A stretch of DNA of 64,000 nt, taken from Thuidium tamariscinum (lineage: Eukaryota > Streptophyta > Bryopsida > Hypnales > Thuidiaceae). Location of the stretch: positions 21,343,501 through 21,407,500 of the forward strand of contig OX344749.2 in assembly GCA_947034885.2 (NCBI GenBank), given 5' to 3'. Position numbers and translations under genes: made by a program. The notes beneath the pieces were generated by a model. The model saw only the letters and a program-made list of their open reading frames with translations, was not told the DNA's origin and ran no database searches. Shown one piece after another: positions 34,555-46,442 of this stretch (its first letter is position 1; each line of letters starts with the position of its first letter).

Positions 34555-34860
34555 TCGACGTAGAAATTGTCGATAAAGTTATCCCAAGGGTTCTAGTAGA
34601 CGATGGGAGCAGTGTGAACATCATGCCTGCCTTTACCATGGATAAGTTGGGGCTAAAAGTCACTCACCCATCTTATGTTACTTTAAAATGCGCTGACCAA
34701 AGTTCTATCAGGTCATTAGGCTGAATTAAGGATCTCCGCATACAAACTGGGGGCGTTGACTATATAGTCACTTTTGAGGTTATTAAACTTAAAGAGGAGG
34801 CTAATGAAGGGTATCCGCTTCTATTAGGAAGGGGATTCCTTCGGCAATGCGGAGGAATTG
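34555..34860 (+). pseudogene. Retroviral-type aspartic protease region
   Basis: It contains VLVDDGSSVNIMP, with the D-[TSD]-G-[SA] active-site pattern as DDGSS, and about 85 residues on a PLLLGRGFL segment matching the conserved G-R-x-h end of pepsin-like retroviral proteases. It follows gag on the same strand, as in Ty3/gypsy polyproteins. Fossil. Confidence 0.7.
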
Positions 34861-35746
34861 TGAACTGGGCCGAGAAACGACCCACCTTCACTTACGGCCC
34901 AGAAAATTCCCGAACTATGGTCGCCATAGTTTCTCGTGGCCCGCTTCTAGGATTTGAAGGCAAACATGAATTGCCGACCATCCAATCTCGAAGGGCAGAG
35001 GCTACGGTGGATTTAGGCCCCATTAAATGCATTGGTCCCGGATTATATGATTACGTAGATGACGGAACTTTTGCAAAATGGATCCAAGAGCATTCTTATT
35101 CGGGCAATGAAGTATTTGTTATAACGCAAGGAGAAGTGAATGACCCCGACACTCAACTAACTGAAGAAGACCAATTTTACACTCCGGACCGGGAATTTCC
35201 AACTAGACAAGGAAATCCGGCAACTCAAGGGTCAACGCTAAGAGACCGCACAAATCAGCCACTACAACTACGAATAGAATCCATTTTTGGACCAATATTA
35301 CCGCCGCCTGGAAGAAGATATGACCAAATGCCGAAAACAAGAGCCCGAGTACACCGACAAAGGATAGCAGACCTACGGAGGATGATCAACCCTCCTACTC
35401 TATCCCACCGCTTCGGACCACACGATGGAGCTACCTACCATGAAACTTGTAACTCTTGTCACGATCTACCCCGAATGTTCCAATGCCCTAATGGGAGGTA
35501 TCACACACAAACTTAGCTCCAACGTCCAAGCCCCGCTCCAAATCCGGTAGAGCTACAGCAACATCTCAATTTGATTTTTAACATGACGGCGAATCCCAAG
35601 AAGGAGGTATTAAACACGATTGATGATTTAAAACGGCGGCAACGGTACCACCCTTATCACAGTCACAATCGATCCAAGCGACCAAGACATACCTATAAAA
35701 GACCAGCTGTGGGTAATTCTTCGCAAAGCAGCCAAGGTGCTGACTC
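34860..35746 (+). pseudogene. Post-protease polyprotein remains
   Basis: Open stretches (34860-35516 in the best frame) encode charged sequence with CNSCHDLPRMFQC, a possible Cys-rich motif, and no recognised polymerase block. The sequence stops at the hAT-like end at 35747. Confidence 0.4.
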
Positions 35747-36040
35747 CAGGGCTGTGCGGACGTCCGGGCGTCTGCGTCCGCGTCCGGCACCCCACGAACG
35801 TCCTGTGACATTTGAATTTCGAAATTTAGTGCGCCCGGTAAAATACAGAGGCAGACGGCCGCCCTGGCAGCCGGCGTCGGAGGTCCCGACTGCCCGTCCG
35901 CCCCGACCGCCGGTGTCCGCCACGAAAGCGATCCCGTCCGCTCCGACCGAGCGCGTCCGCCACGCGTCCGTGATGGCGTCCGCATCGACCCTGATGAGAA
36001 TGTCTGAAAAAAAAATTAAAACTTTTCACCGTATAAGGTA
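35747..36040 (+). promoter_or_regulatory. Left terminal CGTCCGCC array with TATAAG
   Basis: After the CAGGGCTGTGCGGAC end come many CGTCCG/GTCCGCC motifs to about 35995, then TATAAG at 36032-36037. No long frame follows on the plus strand, so any gene once driven from here is gone. Confidence 0.6.
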
Positions 36041-38080
36041 ACTAGTCAATTTAAGAGCTGAAATTGAATTTTGGGGAGGGGCAACGTCTTAAAATATTTT
36101 CCAGTAAATTGCCTTTGAAAGACAAGTGGAATTGACATCTAACCGAAATTGTTTTATAATTTTTGAAGTTTTGTGGAATTAGTTATGAATTTTTGAAGTT
36201 GAAAGGGCATAGGGCTTTGAAAACGCCCACCCTTGCAAGGTACACCCTTTGTACATTGCTGAAGGCTACAAAAAGCAACATGTACAAGTAGTGAAAGTAG
36301 GCGGTTTTAGGCGCATTGAACTTGCAATTGGTGGGGAAATTCATAATTAATTTTTGGAACAATGTACTTGATTACTTGAACAAGTTAATAAGAAGATCAA
36401 CAAGTTGGTTTTCGAAAAAAAAAATTAATGATGAAGATTTTGATTTTATAATTCCTTTAGGTGTTAATAGTCAATAGTCATCAATGATGGCAAATGACCC
36501 TATTAAACTGATACTAAAAAAATTAATAATTTTGTTTCTAAATTCAAGAAATTTAAATTTTACTAGTAAAAACATTGAATATTAAGTAGTATTAAAATAA
36601 TTTTAAAATAATGATGAAAATAATAAAATAATAATAATCTTGAAAACAACATCTTTATGTGGTTACATTGATTCCACATTAACCCCTAAAATTTAGGCAT
36701 AAAAAAAGTAGATGTGCCTTGTTCAACTTTGATTCTAACTTTCAATATAGCCATTTTGGTATTTGACTTAAAATAAGAAAATGAAGCTTGAAAACTTTTC
36801 TTTTTATTTGAACTTAAAATTTTGAAAAATTTCAAGAATTGAAAAATTTATTGCAATTGCAAGTTCTATGTGTTGAAATCCGTCAAATACAATACATTGT
36901 CTTTTTCATTCATATTTATTCGTTTTAAGATCAATCCTTAATTTCAATTGCAATATTCAGTTTTCCATTTAACATTCATTAATGGTGAAAATTTCAAACT
37001 ATTCCAATATATAGTATAATTGATATAATTTTCTTAACTTTTTACTTTAAAATTATTACAATAATATGTAGTTTTCATCAAGCAATTTGTAGAAAAATAG
37101 AATATGTAGAAAGTAGAATTTTACAATAGAATTTCTCTTGATAATGTATAAAATAAAAAATTTAATTTTCTTTAATAGCCAAATTTGACTTTGAGGTCTT
37201 TATTATTGTAGTTTTTGGTTCAAAATTTTTTAAAGGCAAATTGAAAATTATATATAGTGATCTCCATTTATACTTGTACCTTTGGAAGAAATTGAAAGTA
37301 TTTTGGATTTTTTCTGCTAGTTTTCTTATATTTATTTTTAACTTTTGTAAAAAAATGATAACGATTAAAATTTTTCTCAAAATCAATTGCTCCCATTTTT
37401 GGTTCAATTGATAATCAACTATTGTTTCAATCAAATTTTTGTTTCAATTGATTTTGTTATTTTTGTTTCAATTAAAAATCGGCACAAAATCAATTGAAAC
37501 AAAAATATAAATTTTATATCGATAAAATTCATAGTTTCTATTCCATTTGGTCAAATATCATCCTTAAGCTAAAATAAGCATATCTTATTTTGTTCAAACA
37601 TCAATCTTATATTTTTATTACTTGAAACTATGAATTTTATATCACTATGAGGAAATTCAAATGATTTTGAGAGAAATTTTAGTCATCTTTTTAGTTGCAA
37701 ATATTAATTGGTGGGGAAATTCACAATAAAATTTAGGAACAATGCACCCTATTACTTGAACAAGTTAACAAAAAGATCGACAAGTTGGTTTTCTTAAAAA
37801 AAATTTAATCATGAAGATTTTGATTTTTGACATTCCTTTCGGGACAAGTTTTTAGTATTTTGAAGTGCATTTGGGGCACGAATCCTTTTGGGGTTAATGG
37901 CATTTTCGAATTTTGAATCATCATCTGTCCATGTCATGATTTTATTTAAAATTGCCATAAATTTCTCAGAGCTTCGCAAAAAGAATTTTGTCATTTGAAT
38001 TTCATTTGTGAAACATTTGTACACCTCTGAAAAATATATAACTCTCTTGAAGTTCACCCTAACATACTCAGATTGCAAGT
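36041..38080. repeat. AT-rich stretch with a 135-bp direct repeat
   Basis: Segments 36334-36470 and 37708-37845 are diverged direct copies (sharing GGTGGGGAAATTCA, ATTACTTGAACAAGTTAA and AAGATTTTGATTTT), 1.37 kb apart. At 36085-36145, a segment with CTTTGAAAGACAAGTGGAATT matches sequence near 62360-62400. No gene is seen. Confidence 0.6.
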
Positions 38081-38441
38081 CAGGGCGTTAATAGGTACTT
38101 CTACCTTACTTACTATTTAGACCTTATACATCATGCAAATTGTTACACAACCTTATCAAGTATCTATGTGTACAACAACATCTACCAACAATAAATACTA
38201 TTGATCTCATCCCCCCCCATGAATACGTTTGTCTATCAAGTATCAAAGATCAAAAACATTAATAGTTGAAATTTTCAAATGCTTTCAGTAATTCAAAAAA
38301 TATAATAGATTTCATTTGGGTTGCCATACATTGGTGCTCCGTATATATACTATGTGTTATATATGCCGCACGTGTACATTCTCTCTATAACATAGACTAC
38401 ATATCATTCTATACTTACGTATGCTACTATACTATGCCGAT
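38081..38441. other. Short spacer with a repeated TIR-like motif
   Basis: At 38084-38108, GGCGTTAATAGGTACTTCTACCTTA is matched in inverted orientation at 43245-43269 (22 of 25 bases); a further direct copy is near 43587-43606. The pair encloses the kinase-like and glycine-rich genes and may mark an inner element. Confidence 0.4.
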
Positions 38442-39944
38442 CTATTCATACGAACGCCGAAAGTGTTCAGTGGGAATAGGCCAGTTGAAAGTACTGGTCC
38501 AACGATTGATGATGCGTGCCAAACCGCCCGCATTCTCCGGGCCATCTTTGCAAGGGCGCTCCAAGTACGCACGAAATGACATTGCCAACGCTTGGTGATC
38601 AAATTTGCTCATGCTTGCCGTTTCCATGTTCAACTTGTGGTACTCCTCTGACATGCAATCCCTGTTAATTGTCATGGCTATTTTGCACACCGCGTACTCC
38701 TCCGTTGCAATGGATAAACTTGGAATTACTTGCACATTTTTGTCTTTTTCGTGCAAATATGCAATCTTCGAGGTCACCCACCAACAGTTTTGCAAAGCAG
38801 CATCCATCTCTTGTTTGGATGTGAACACGTACAATGACTTCGGTGGTTCTGTAACGTACGAAGTCATGCCCCAATCGCACACTCCAATGTATACGTGCGA
38901 CTCGTCCGCGGGAAAGTGCAACATAATGTTGTCCAGTGAAATATCATTGTGCAAATATCTTGCATCGTGCACCGCATGCATGATATGCAACAATGCCCAT
39001 GCTAGCTCCGTAGGTTTCTTCCGAAATCGTGCAAGATGACCCGCGGCAATGACATCCGCATCCATTGGCGAGCTATATTGCAAGTGCATACCTATGTTGT
39101 CTGGATAAGTTCTATCCAAATGCATCATCTTCCGCAAAGTCCCGCCATTCCACCAATATGCATACCCTTCATTCCTCCTTGCATGAACTGCATAAAACCG
39201 TATCACTCCGGGATGGCCAATCCGCACCGCCATGGACTCGTTTTGGTGTTCCGCCTTTGCAAGATGAGGTAGCGTCTGCTGTACATTAGATAGCTTTGCT
39301 GCAAACTCCCAATACTCAGGTATTTCACGGCATCCCCGAATTTGCACCCTCCGAATTGTTGCGTACCCGCCTTTGGTCACGACATCATCACAATAAATCA
39401 CGGTCGCCGTGTCTGGAAGTGCTATTAGATGCTTCCTACCTTCCGTCAATTCAACCATTCCATCCTTGGTTTTCCACCAACCCATAGATCCTCGTCTGTT
39501 CCTGGCAGACGCGAATGGAGCACATCGGCCGACAAACAATTCAGCCCTTAGAATGACTTGCTGAAATGTAGCATCATGTTCACGGTAAAACTTCCCATAC
39601 TTCGTTAAGATGGCCTTTGCATTCCACAACGTGTCATGCACCTTATTTTTCAATAACTGCTCAAAGCCACTCTTATCCATTTCACTATGCCATTGTGGAA
39701 CAGAAACCGCATCCATCAACCGTTGCCACATGTCGTCCTTGAATTTTTTAGGACAGTCCTCATTGTAGCAAACATACTTCATCTATAAGGACATCGTGCT
39801 CTCCGATTCGTAGAAGTCCACGATCACTTTAATCATCATATCATTCAATGCTTCAGAGGGCTTGTTTGCTTTTGCCTCCTCTTTAGATGGACCTGCCACC
39901 TCCTCCAGTTTCCTTTTACCCGCCTTCTTTGTTCGTCCCATCAT
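38442..39944 (-). pseudogene. Protein-kinase-like gene with one in-frame TAG
   Basis: The frame runs from ATG 39944 (MMGRTKKAGKRKLEEV, a basic N-terminus) through a TAG at 39783-39785 into a 446-residue open stretch from ATG 39782. Numbered from that second ATG, a glycine loop GGYATIRRV (138-146), an invariant-lysine-like EFAAKLSN (159-166), HPGVIRFYAVH (190-200), YLHNDISLDNIML (276-288) and CDWGMTS (302-308) follow protein-kinase order. HRD is replaced by HND and DFG by DWG; the catalytic-loop Asp and Asn and the metal-binding Asp remain, so activity is possible. There is no intron and no membrane segment. An upstream CGTCCGCC array with TATAAG lies about 180 bp before the first ATG. The TAG means full-length product needs readthrough; a shorter kinase from 39782 is possible. 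I infer a host gene captured by a transposon. Confidence 0.65.
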
Positions 39945-40395
39945 GATAAAAATCACGTCAAAACTTCGAAAAAAAGCAACAAAGGGGCCCCAATAATGTC
40001 CCCCTTGCTTTCCCTAGGAGGGGAACCGATGGAGACTTGAAAAGCCACCAAGCTTTCCACTCCACACTTGCAAAATGCAAGGGAGAAAATAAGAGTGAGG
40101 GCGGACGGCCTAAACCGCCCCTCTTATACCTTGGCGGACGCCCTAAACCTGTGCGGACGACCCGACGAGGCGCTGTCCGCCGTCCGATCGATCGGACGGC
40201 GCGCACGCGTCCGCACGATCGGACGGCCGCAGACGGGCGGACGGATATGCGTCCGCCTCGTCGGACGGCAGCAGTCCGTCCGCCGACGCAATGCACGTCG
40301 GAAACGCGTCCGCCCGATCGGGCGGACGGGAAGTCCGCCGTCCGATTGATCCGACGGACGACCATGATCGGGCGGGTGCCGTCCACCTAATCCAA
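39945..40395 (-). promoter_or_regulatory. GGCGGACG/CGTCCGCC array and TATAAG upstream of the kinase-like gene
   Basis: More than 15 CGGACG/CGTCCG motifs occur between 40098 and 40390. A minus-strand TATAAG lies at 40123-40128, flanked on both sides by GGCGGACG motifs. No CAGGG-type end occurs at the outer edge. This matches arrays before the other three long genes and at both outer ends. Confidence 0.6.
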
Positions 40396-40404
40396 TGGTC
40401 TATT

Positions 40405-40830
40405 TTGTAGAAGGCCTTCATTTGAAATTTCACGTGCAGAAGGGCCAAAAAAATATGGAGAGGTTGAAATTTCTTAGAACATTTGTGTATTTCCATTTGG
40501 AAATTGAAATTGCCTATTTTTTCTGAGATTCCAAAAAATAGGCTACCTTGCGATATTTGGAGTTTTTTGCTAAGTGCCCTATTCATTTGAAATTTCACGT
40601 GAAAAGGGGCCGACAAAAATATGGAGAAGTTCGAATGTCATAGGACATTTATGTTCTATGACTAATTTCCATGCCACATTTGAAATTGTCTAGTTTTGAT
40701 TTTATTTCAAAAAATACGCCACGTAGCCATTTTTGGGTCTACTTTGTAAATGGCCTATTCATTTCAAATTTCACGTGAAGACGGGCCAAAATAAATATGG
40801 AGAGGTTGGAATGTCATAGAACAATTGGAG
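40405..40830. repeat. Three diverged ~170-bp tandem units
   Basis: Each unit begins near TTCATTTGAAATTTCACGTG, then GGGCC-AAA-ATATGGAGA, and contains a gatttCAAAAAATA segment. Starts are near 40417, 40579 and 40752. A GGATGAGGAATTAGGGCCTC block then occurs twice, near 40860 and 40976. Confidence 0.7.
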
Positions 40831-41019
40831 AAATTGGAATGTCATTGAATTGTGACTACGGATGAGGAATTAGGGCCTCTCTTATTTTATTCTCATAAAA
40901 ATTCTAAATAGACATGCTAGAGATTACATAGGGAAAAAGAAACACGTGAAAGTTTCATTCAACCTCTTTGGACTACGGATGAGGAATTAGGGCCTCTCTT
41001 ATTTTATTCTCCTAAACTT

Positions 41020-41539
41020 AAATAAACTAACATGTAAGTCTTCTATTTCTTTTAACCCCCAAATGACCAAGTATTGCCTTGACAATTTTCACAATTTTCA
41101 AAATGGGTCATCAAAATAATATTAGGTTCAAAGGCATAACAAGCATAACCCCAATCAAGTTTTTAGCTTATTAAATTCTACTTCACAATTCTAAGTTGTT
41201 AAAACTATGTTTCAAATATATGTTCAAGGAGGCATTGTAACCGGAGTACTAGAAAAGAGGGGAAAACATTCCGATGCAATATTCATATTTAAATAATAAC
41301 AATAGCTACACATTGGTTAAATTTAATACTACAGGTCAAAGGTCCCATCTATAGATCCAATATTGTACTCACATATTTCAAAAATTTGTATTTTCATAAA
41401 TACTTATAGGTTCGTGAGTACCCCTCACCAACATTACAATACCATGATTGCCACCACCTACGGTACATGGCAGTGGATTACAATCATTACACCGTAGTGC
41501 GGACTAGCCACTACAAGAGTGTAGTCTTTTTGTTGTACT
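41020..41539. other. AT-rich spacer, probably 3' region of the glycine-rich protein gene
   Basis: No long frame or repeat is recognised. The gene on the minus strand ends at 41540, so its 3' untranslated region should lie here. Confidence 0.4.
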
Positions 41540-42613
41540 TCACTCGGAATCTGAGTCGGTATCATCTCTCTGACTATGGCCTACAGAACTAGATCCATAC
41601 ACCCCCATATATGGTCCTCCACCGTACATGTCTCCTGCTCCGCTTCCCGCTCCTCCTTGTCCATAGTTCCCGTAATGAGGCCCTCCAAAGGTTGGAGGAG
41701 GAACTGAATCTCCATAGTAGGAGCCTCCTTCATTTGAACGGCCATGGTAAGACCCTCCATGATGCCCATAATTTCCATATGAACCACCTCCACTAGACCT
41801 CAAATGGTATTGGGAGCCTTCTTGGGTAGAAGGAGCATTGTGCGCGGTTTCGCGGCTTCCTCCTACGATTTGAGAACGACTTTGCCCACCTCGTGGGTCA
41901 TGTGTACCACGTTCACGTCCATAGTACCCATCGTAACCATATTGTGGACCACGATCTTCTATGCTTCTCCGCATTGCCTCACGCATTTCATGCTCGTATT
42001 GAATGTCCTCTCGAGCTTCTCTACGTTCATGCCTCTCTCCATCGGCCACGGATGCAGTAGCCTCTTCAACATCATCATCATCATCTGGGACGGGCTCCTC
42101 TGCATCCGGCATCACTGTTGCAGGAAATCCAAATTGGCCTCGATTGGACCATTCGGGCATGCAATCGCTTGCATTAGTCCAGCTCGTATAAATGACTGCT
42201 TCGTTGCGATTGAGAGTCGCCACATCTTTTCCATATATTGTGCGCCAATCAACATCTTTGTGAAGTACAATCTCTGCCCAGACCATGGCCATGTTCGTAT
42301 AATTCATGACATTTGGTTTGGAGTCACGTATACCAGTATTACGCGTCACTTCATCGTATCGGTGAACAAAGTGCCTACTGAGACACGTGGATGTTTGCCC
42401 TTCCCAACGGCGAACTTGTTGCGCTGCACGGTCCGATGCCCACAATTTGGCAATGTGCGTCATTTTCACGTACTTCTTGCACGTAGTGGCGGTCCAAACT
42501 TTCTTTGGTTCACTCTCCCATCCGGGTTCACCAACACACATTGGATCATTCCAATCATCCCAATTTATGCTTTGGGATTTCCCCTTGTTTTTCTTGTTTT
42601 CATCATGAGGCAT
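41540..42613 (-). CDS. Conserved unknown-domain protein with acidic and Gly/Tyr-rich tail
   Basis: This intact 357-residue frame starts at ATG 42613. The N-terminal domain (about residues 30-150) has CKKYVKMTHIAKLW, then CLSRHFVHRYDEV, then NYTNMAMVWAEIVLHKDVDW. The same order occurs at the start of the split gene at 47092, so this is a shared, so far unnamed domain. The middle is acidic (PDDDDDVEEA), then coiled and Arg-rich. The last 140 residues are rich in Gly, Tyr and Ser (GGSYGNYGHHGGSYHG), like RNA-binding or phase-separating tails. There is no intron. A CGGACG array with TATAAG lies about 270 bp upstream. Function is unknown; it could bind DNA or RNA for the transposon. Confidence 0.7.
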   Translation of the reverse strand: MPHDENKKNKGKSQSINWDDWNDPMCVGEPGWESEPKKVWTATTCKKYVKMTHIAKLWASDRAAQQVRRWEGQTSTCLSRHFVHRYDEVTRNTGIRDSKPNVMNYTNMAMVWAEIVLHKDVDWRTIYGKDVATLNRNEAVIYTSWTNASDCMPEWSNRGQFGFPATVMPDAEEPVPDDDDDVEEATASVADGERHERREAREDIQYEHEMREAMRRSIEDRGPQYGYDGYYGRERGTHDPRGGQSRSQIVGGSRETAHNAPSTQEGSQYHLRSSGGGSYGNYGHHGGSYHGRSNEGGSYYGDSVPPPTFGGPHYGNYGQGGAGSGAGDMYGGGPYMGVYGSSSVGHSQRDDTDSDSE

Positions 42614-43245
42614 GGTGGCGTTGACTAAAATGAGAGCAACTGATGACTTCGTTCACACTAATTCCAGCAATAAGAAATCAAAATGCTTCAAAGTTACAGT
42701 GCGATGCAGTTTAGATGAAGTTGTAGTCCCTCAGAGCCTGATCATTACTTCAACTAAACTTCGTGAAGCATTTTAGTGATGATTAATGAAGCACAACCGT
42801 TTGCACACAACGTCGGAAGGGGCGCGCAGAGCCACAGATTAAAATCAGGCACTGGATCGTCCACTCCGGAGGGAAACAGTTGTGGCCAAATGAGCCGTCC
42901 GCCCCGCTTCTTATACTGAGCCGTCCGCCCCCCACCGAGGCGGACGGCCAGATGCTCATCCGACGGCCGAGAGGCGGACGGCAGAATCCAGCGGATAGAA
43001 ATTGGCGTCCGCTGGATCGCACGGACATCGGGCGGACTCACCGAGGGACGGACGACGCGGACGCAGGGACAGACGGACCGACGGGCGGACGGGGCACCGA
43101 GGGGCGGACGGGGGCAAAGAGGGGCGGACGGAGCACCGAGGGGTGGCCGGGGGCACCGAGGGGCTGACGGGGGCACCAACGGGCGGACGGGGCACCGACG
43201 GAAGAGCAGACGGACGGGCGGGGGGTTTGAAACCCTCAAAGACCT
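42614..43245 (-). promoter_or_regulatory. GGCGGACG array and TATAAG upstream of the unknown-domain gene
   Basis: GGGGCGGACGG-type motifs run from about 42880 to 43225, with a minus-strand TATAAG at 42910-42915 flanked on both sides by GGCGGACGG. The outer part (43030-43225) becomes a near-tandem of GGGGCACCGAGGGGCGGACG units of 20-25 bp. Confidence 0.6.
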
Positions 43246-45225
43246 AAGGTAGAAGCACCTATTACAGCCGAAGTTAGTTAGTTAGCAGTTTCAGCATAGT
43301 TGGAGGCACCTTTTCCTATAAAGAATATTTTTTTAGTATTGGCAACTGAAAATCATGAATTTCCAAAAAAAAAATTAGAATTTTTGGACGAGGCATCTAA
43401 TTTCTGTGAATTTTCAAAGTAGGACTTAGTAGAGCACCTAAATCTGCACTCCTAGTAAATTTGCCTAGATTCTCACACCAAAATCTAAAATAATCAGAAC
43501 CCACCAAGCACAACTAAAGTTTCAAGGTACTAGTGGGGACACTTTGTAAGAAACTCTAATGTTAAACTATGGATACACTAAAAATAATGGGTGCTTCTAC
43601 CTTACATCGATACTTGAATTCTTGAAATTCATTGAGTAAGCATGTTACACTGGTTTAGGTTCTGAAACCAACCAAGTTGATGTTAAATCTTCTCGAAAAT
43701 CAGAAATAAATGCTAGATTCTCTTTGCAATTTGCATGCATTTTGGGGAATTTGAACACTTCATGGAATAACTACGACTTTAGGTTTCAATGTTCAAATTA
43801 TATGTATCCAAAATTCACCTTAGGACCTGATAGAGAGGAATGATTTATATTACCGTAGTACGTTTTCAATTTCAACAGAAATTAATTTCTTTTGGAAGAA
43901 TTTGTAATTCTAGGAAATTATAATGATACTAGTCTTAAATATTGGAAATTGTCAATATCATTTGTTGAAATTCAGGTGATTCAAATTGTTCCAAACATAG
44001 TAACACACCTTCTATGACAATTGACAAAGGAATATTCAAATTTAATGAAATTCCAATTGAAAGTTGGATTCCTAAAGGATCATTCACTTTTGGCCCTTGT
44101 GGGGAAACATGAGATTTGTGGTAGTACCTGCGGGCTGAAATTTCAAATTCGATCCTTGTTTTTAGTTTTTAAAAACTTCTTCAAAAGATAAAAAAATTGA
44201 TTAACTTCCATGGAATGTAATTTTTTTCACAATTGATTCCTAATAACAACATCTATGATCCAATGAACTCAAAATATTGAAAATAAGGGACGGGGGGTTG
44301 AAAAAAAATAGAACAATCTCACCATTGAGATTATTGTGTTTCAATCCCATGTTAGAGCTATTAATGATTTAGTTTTTCTTTCAATCTTGGACTTACTTGT
44401 ACTTAAGAATTTTTTGAATAATGAAAATCAAGCCTATTTTTCTTGAAATTTTTGTCTTAGACTTTCAACTCCCATCCAAATTCTTCAAATTCCTTCAAAA
44501 ATTTTAATTCAAGGTCCATACTCCGTACTCCATAGTTCCAAAAAATTCCACGAATAGCGATCAAAGTCATCTGATATTTTTGCCACTTTTTCCTAGATAA
44601 GTAAAGTACAAGATCCTAAGGTTAGATCCAAAGAAAAGTATTTTCTTGGTTTTCTTATAGTGAACGCAGCAGAAATGACAGTTTTGAGTGGTTTGTAACA
44701 AAAAAATGGCCTTGGTCCTTTAAGGGTTAACAATAAAGGGAGAGATTTATATTTTATAACCATATTTTATTGCAAGACATTCTCAACTCTCAAGTTCTAA
44801 CTTGTAAGGGCCTAATATAACAATTTCTAAACAAATTAGATAAATGTATCACCATACTTTCTACAATTCTACAGTTGGAAGATGGTGACATTCATGATTG
44901 CATTAGAGGATGAGTGAAATTTGAAAATGATGCAATTATACTTGAAAAAAGATTTCAAAATGTGAAAAATTATAGAATCCTTCATTTCAATGTAAGTGAA
45001 TGTAAATATGAAGGAGTGTACTTCAAATGATTTTACCCCTTACTGCCTTACTGGTTTGCATTTAGAAATATGTAAAGAGTATATGTTTTCTCTATTAAAG
45101 TAGGGTGCATACATTTTTTAAATTAATAATGTGTTGGATCCTTGAATCATTCATCAATTTATTTTCACTATTTATTATTTTATATGACACCCATATTTCC
45201 ATAATGCAAAAATGATGAAGAAGCT
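43246..45225. other. AT-rich spacer with TIR-like motif copies
   Basis: AAGGTAGAAGCACCTATTA at 43246-43264 is the inverse of the motif at 38090. A direct copy, GGGTGCTTCTACCTTAC, is near 43590. The rest holds no gene. A 'CCTTTAAGGGTTAAC' string near 44718 belongs to a recurring spacer motif. Confidence 0.45.
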
Positions 45226-45262
45226 AGGGTTTAGGTTCTAGGGTTTAAGGTTTAGGGTTTGG
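45226..45262. repeat. Degenerate plant-type telomere repeat
   Basis: Four to five imperfect TTTAGGG units (TAGGGTTTAGG, TAGGGTTTAAGG, TTTAGGGTTTGGG) form a short interstitial tract. Arabidopsis-type TTTAGGG repeats are the plant telomere sequence. It is too short to mark a chromosome end. Confidence 0.6.
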
Positions 45263-45439
45263 GCTTGTCTACACTCTACAAAAGTGGACGTCGATGCTAT
45301 TCGGATAGGGTGTAGGGTTGAGGACTTACTTTCTTTAAAAAATTTAATGTGCAGAATGAAACTCAATTTCACACATACATAATACATTGAACATTGGATG
45401 CTTTTTCCAACCCTTCCCATTTTTACCCCTAAAAGCCCG

Positions 45440-46430
45440 CACTTTTTTTTTGGGATGTATAGAAATTTTGGGTAGGTACCTACTACTTACGAGCGGGGAT
45501 ATCCAGATTTGAGGCTAAAATTTGAATGGAATTGAGTCAATTGACCAATGTGGGGGTGAGGAAGATTTGTCATATGCACCAAATTTTCATGGCATTTGAA
45601 AATACCGGTCAAAGGTTATAGCCTAATATGTTACTTTTTATTTATAACAGGGCATTTCATGCAAATCAGAGAAAATCACTTATTTCATAAACAAGAATTC
45701 CACAAATTCTTTTTCTAGAATTCTGGATACGCGTGAAGTTCTGAATCATTCCATTTTGATGAATGAGTCAAAAGTGATGTGGATTTTCTGTTTCCGAGTA
45801 ATTTAATTTGGATTTCCTACTCTAAAATAAACTTTGAAATCCTTTATCTTACCCAACTTCCAATATTTTTGGACGAAAATAAAATCGTAGGATGTAGATA
45901 CATTATTACAACATTTCAAATTTGCGACCATTGGAAATTTGGGATTGGGAATTTTCAATTCCATATTTCAACTGTAAATAATGTAGTGCGTTTTATCATT
46001 CTCTACTACTACGTATTTACTAATTTTTTCCTATACGTTGTACTATTCCAAATGATTTGAAAATTTTTAAGCATGTGCCCAACTTCTGTAGGAAAACAAA
46101 TCCAAAGAAGCACGACCATTTAGGTCATTTTTTCATAGAAATGTGAGCTTGGGAAGTGCAGCTGCCTTGCTTTTCGGCTTTCGCAATGTAAAAAAAATGA
46201 TTTCAGTTAATTTGAATGCTTATATCTTGTAATCCACTCGGTGGAAATGTTTGAAATTTTTACCACATGCTTTTGATACTATACAATACAATATCCTACG
46301 ATCAGATATGTCAAAAAAAGTTTTTTTCCAAAGATTTTGGTACTTGTATTAGAAATGGCAGTTTTGGTTTTTTGGAGGCAATTGGAGCGCTTTTGGTGAA
46401 AGTATATTGACGGTCCTTTAAGGGTTCAAG
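45440..46430 (+). repeat. Dispersed AT-rich repeat, copy 1
   Basis: Shared blocks with 60050-60800 (same strand) and 58780-59700 (opposite strand) include AATCATTCCATTTTGAT, CTCTAAAATAAACTTTGAA, CCAAATGATTTGAAAATTTT and GAAGTGCAGCTGCC. The copy ends about 155 bp before the array of the split RING-like gene, just as the copy at 60050-60800 ends about 95 bp before the right terminal array. Confidence 0.75.
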
Positions 46431-46442
46431 CTTTAAATATGA

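Larger units (their letters stand above)
31075..35746 (+). mobile_element. Internal region of a Tat/Ogre-like Ty3/gypsy element
   Basis: Order of parts: primer-binding-like site (31079-31097), leader frame (31163-32230), gag (about 32350-34551), aspartic-protease region (about 34555-34860), then further polyprotein remains to 35746. There a CAGGGCTG end of an hAT-like element begins. Reverse transcriptase, RNase H and integrase are not seen. A 4-kb LTR plus an extra frame ahead of gag is the layout known for Ogre/Tat elements. It is broken in several places and its 3' LTR is not in the window. This is a fossil. Confidence 0.75.

Noticed and set aside
35571-36041. Frames through the left GC-rich array
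   Set aside because: They cross the hAT end at 35747 and read through low-stop CGTCCGCC repeats; they join unrelated sequence.
40037-40390. Arg-rich frames in the kinase-upstream array, and similar frames at 42754-43247, 46458-46982 and 60846-61310
   Set aside because: CGTCCGCC repeats lack stops in several frames on both strands; the Arg/Gly/Asp composition follows directly from the repeat.
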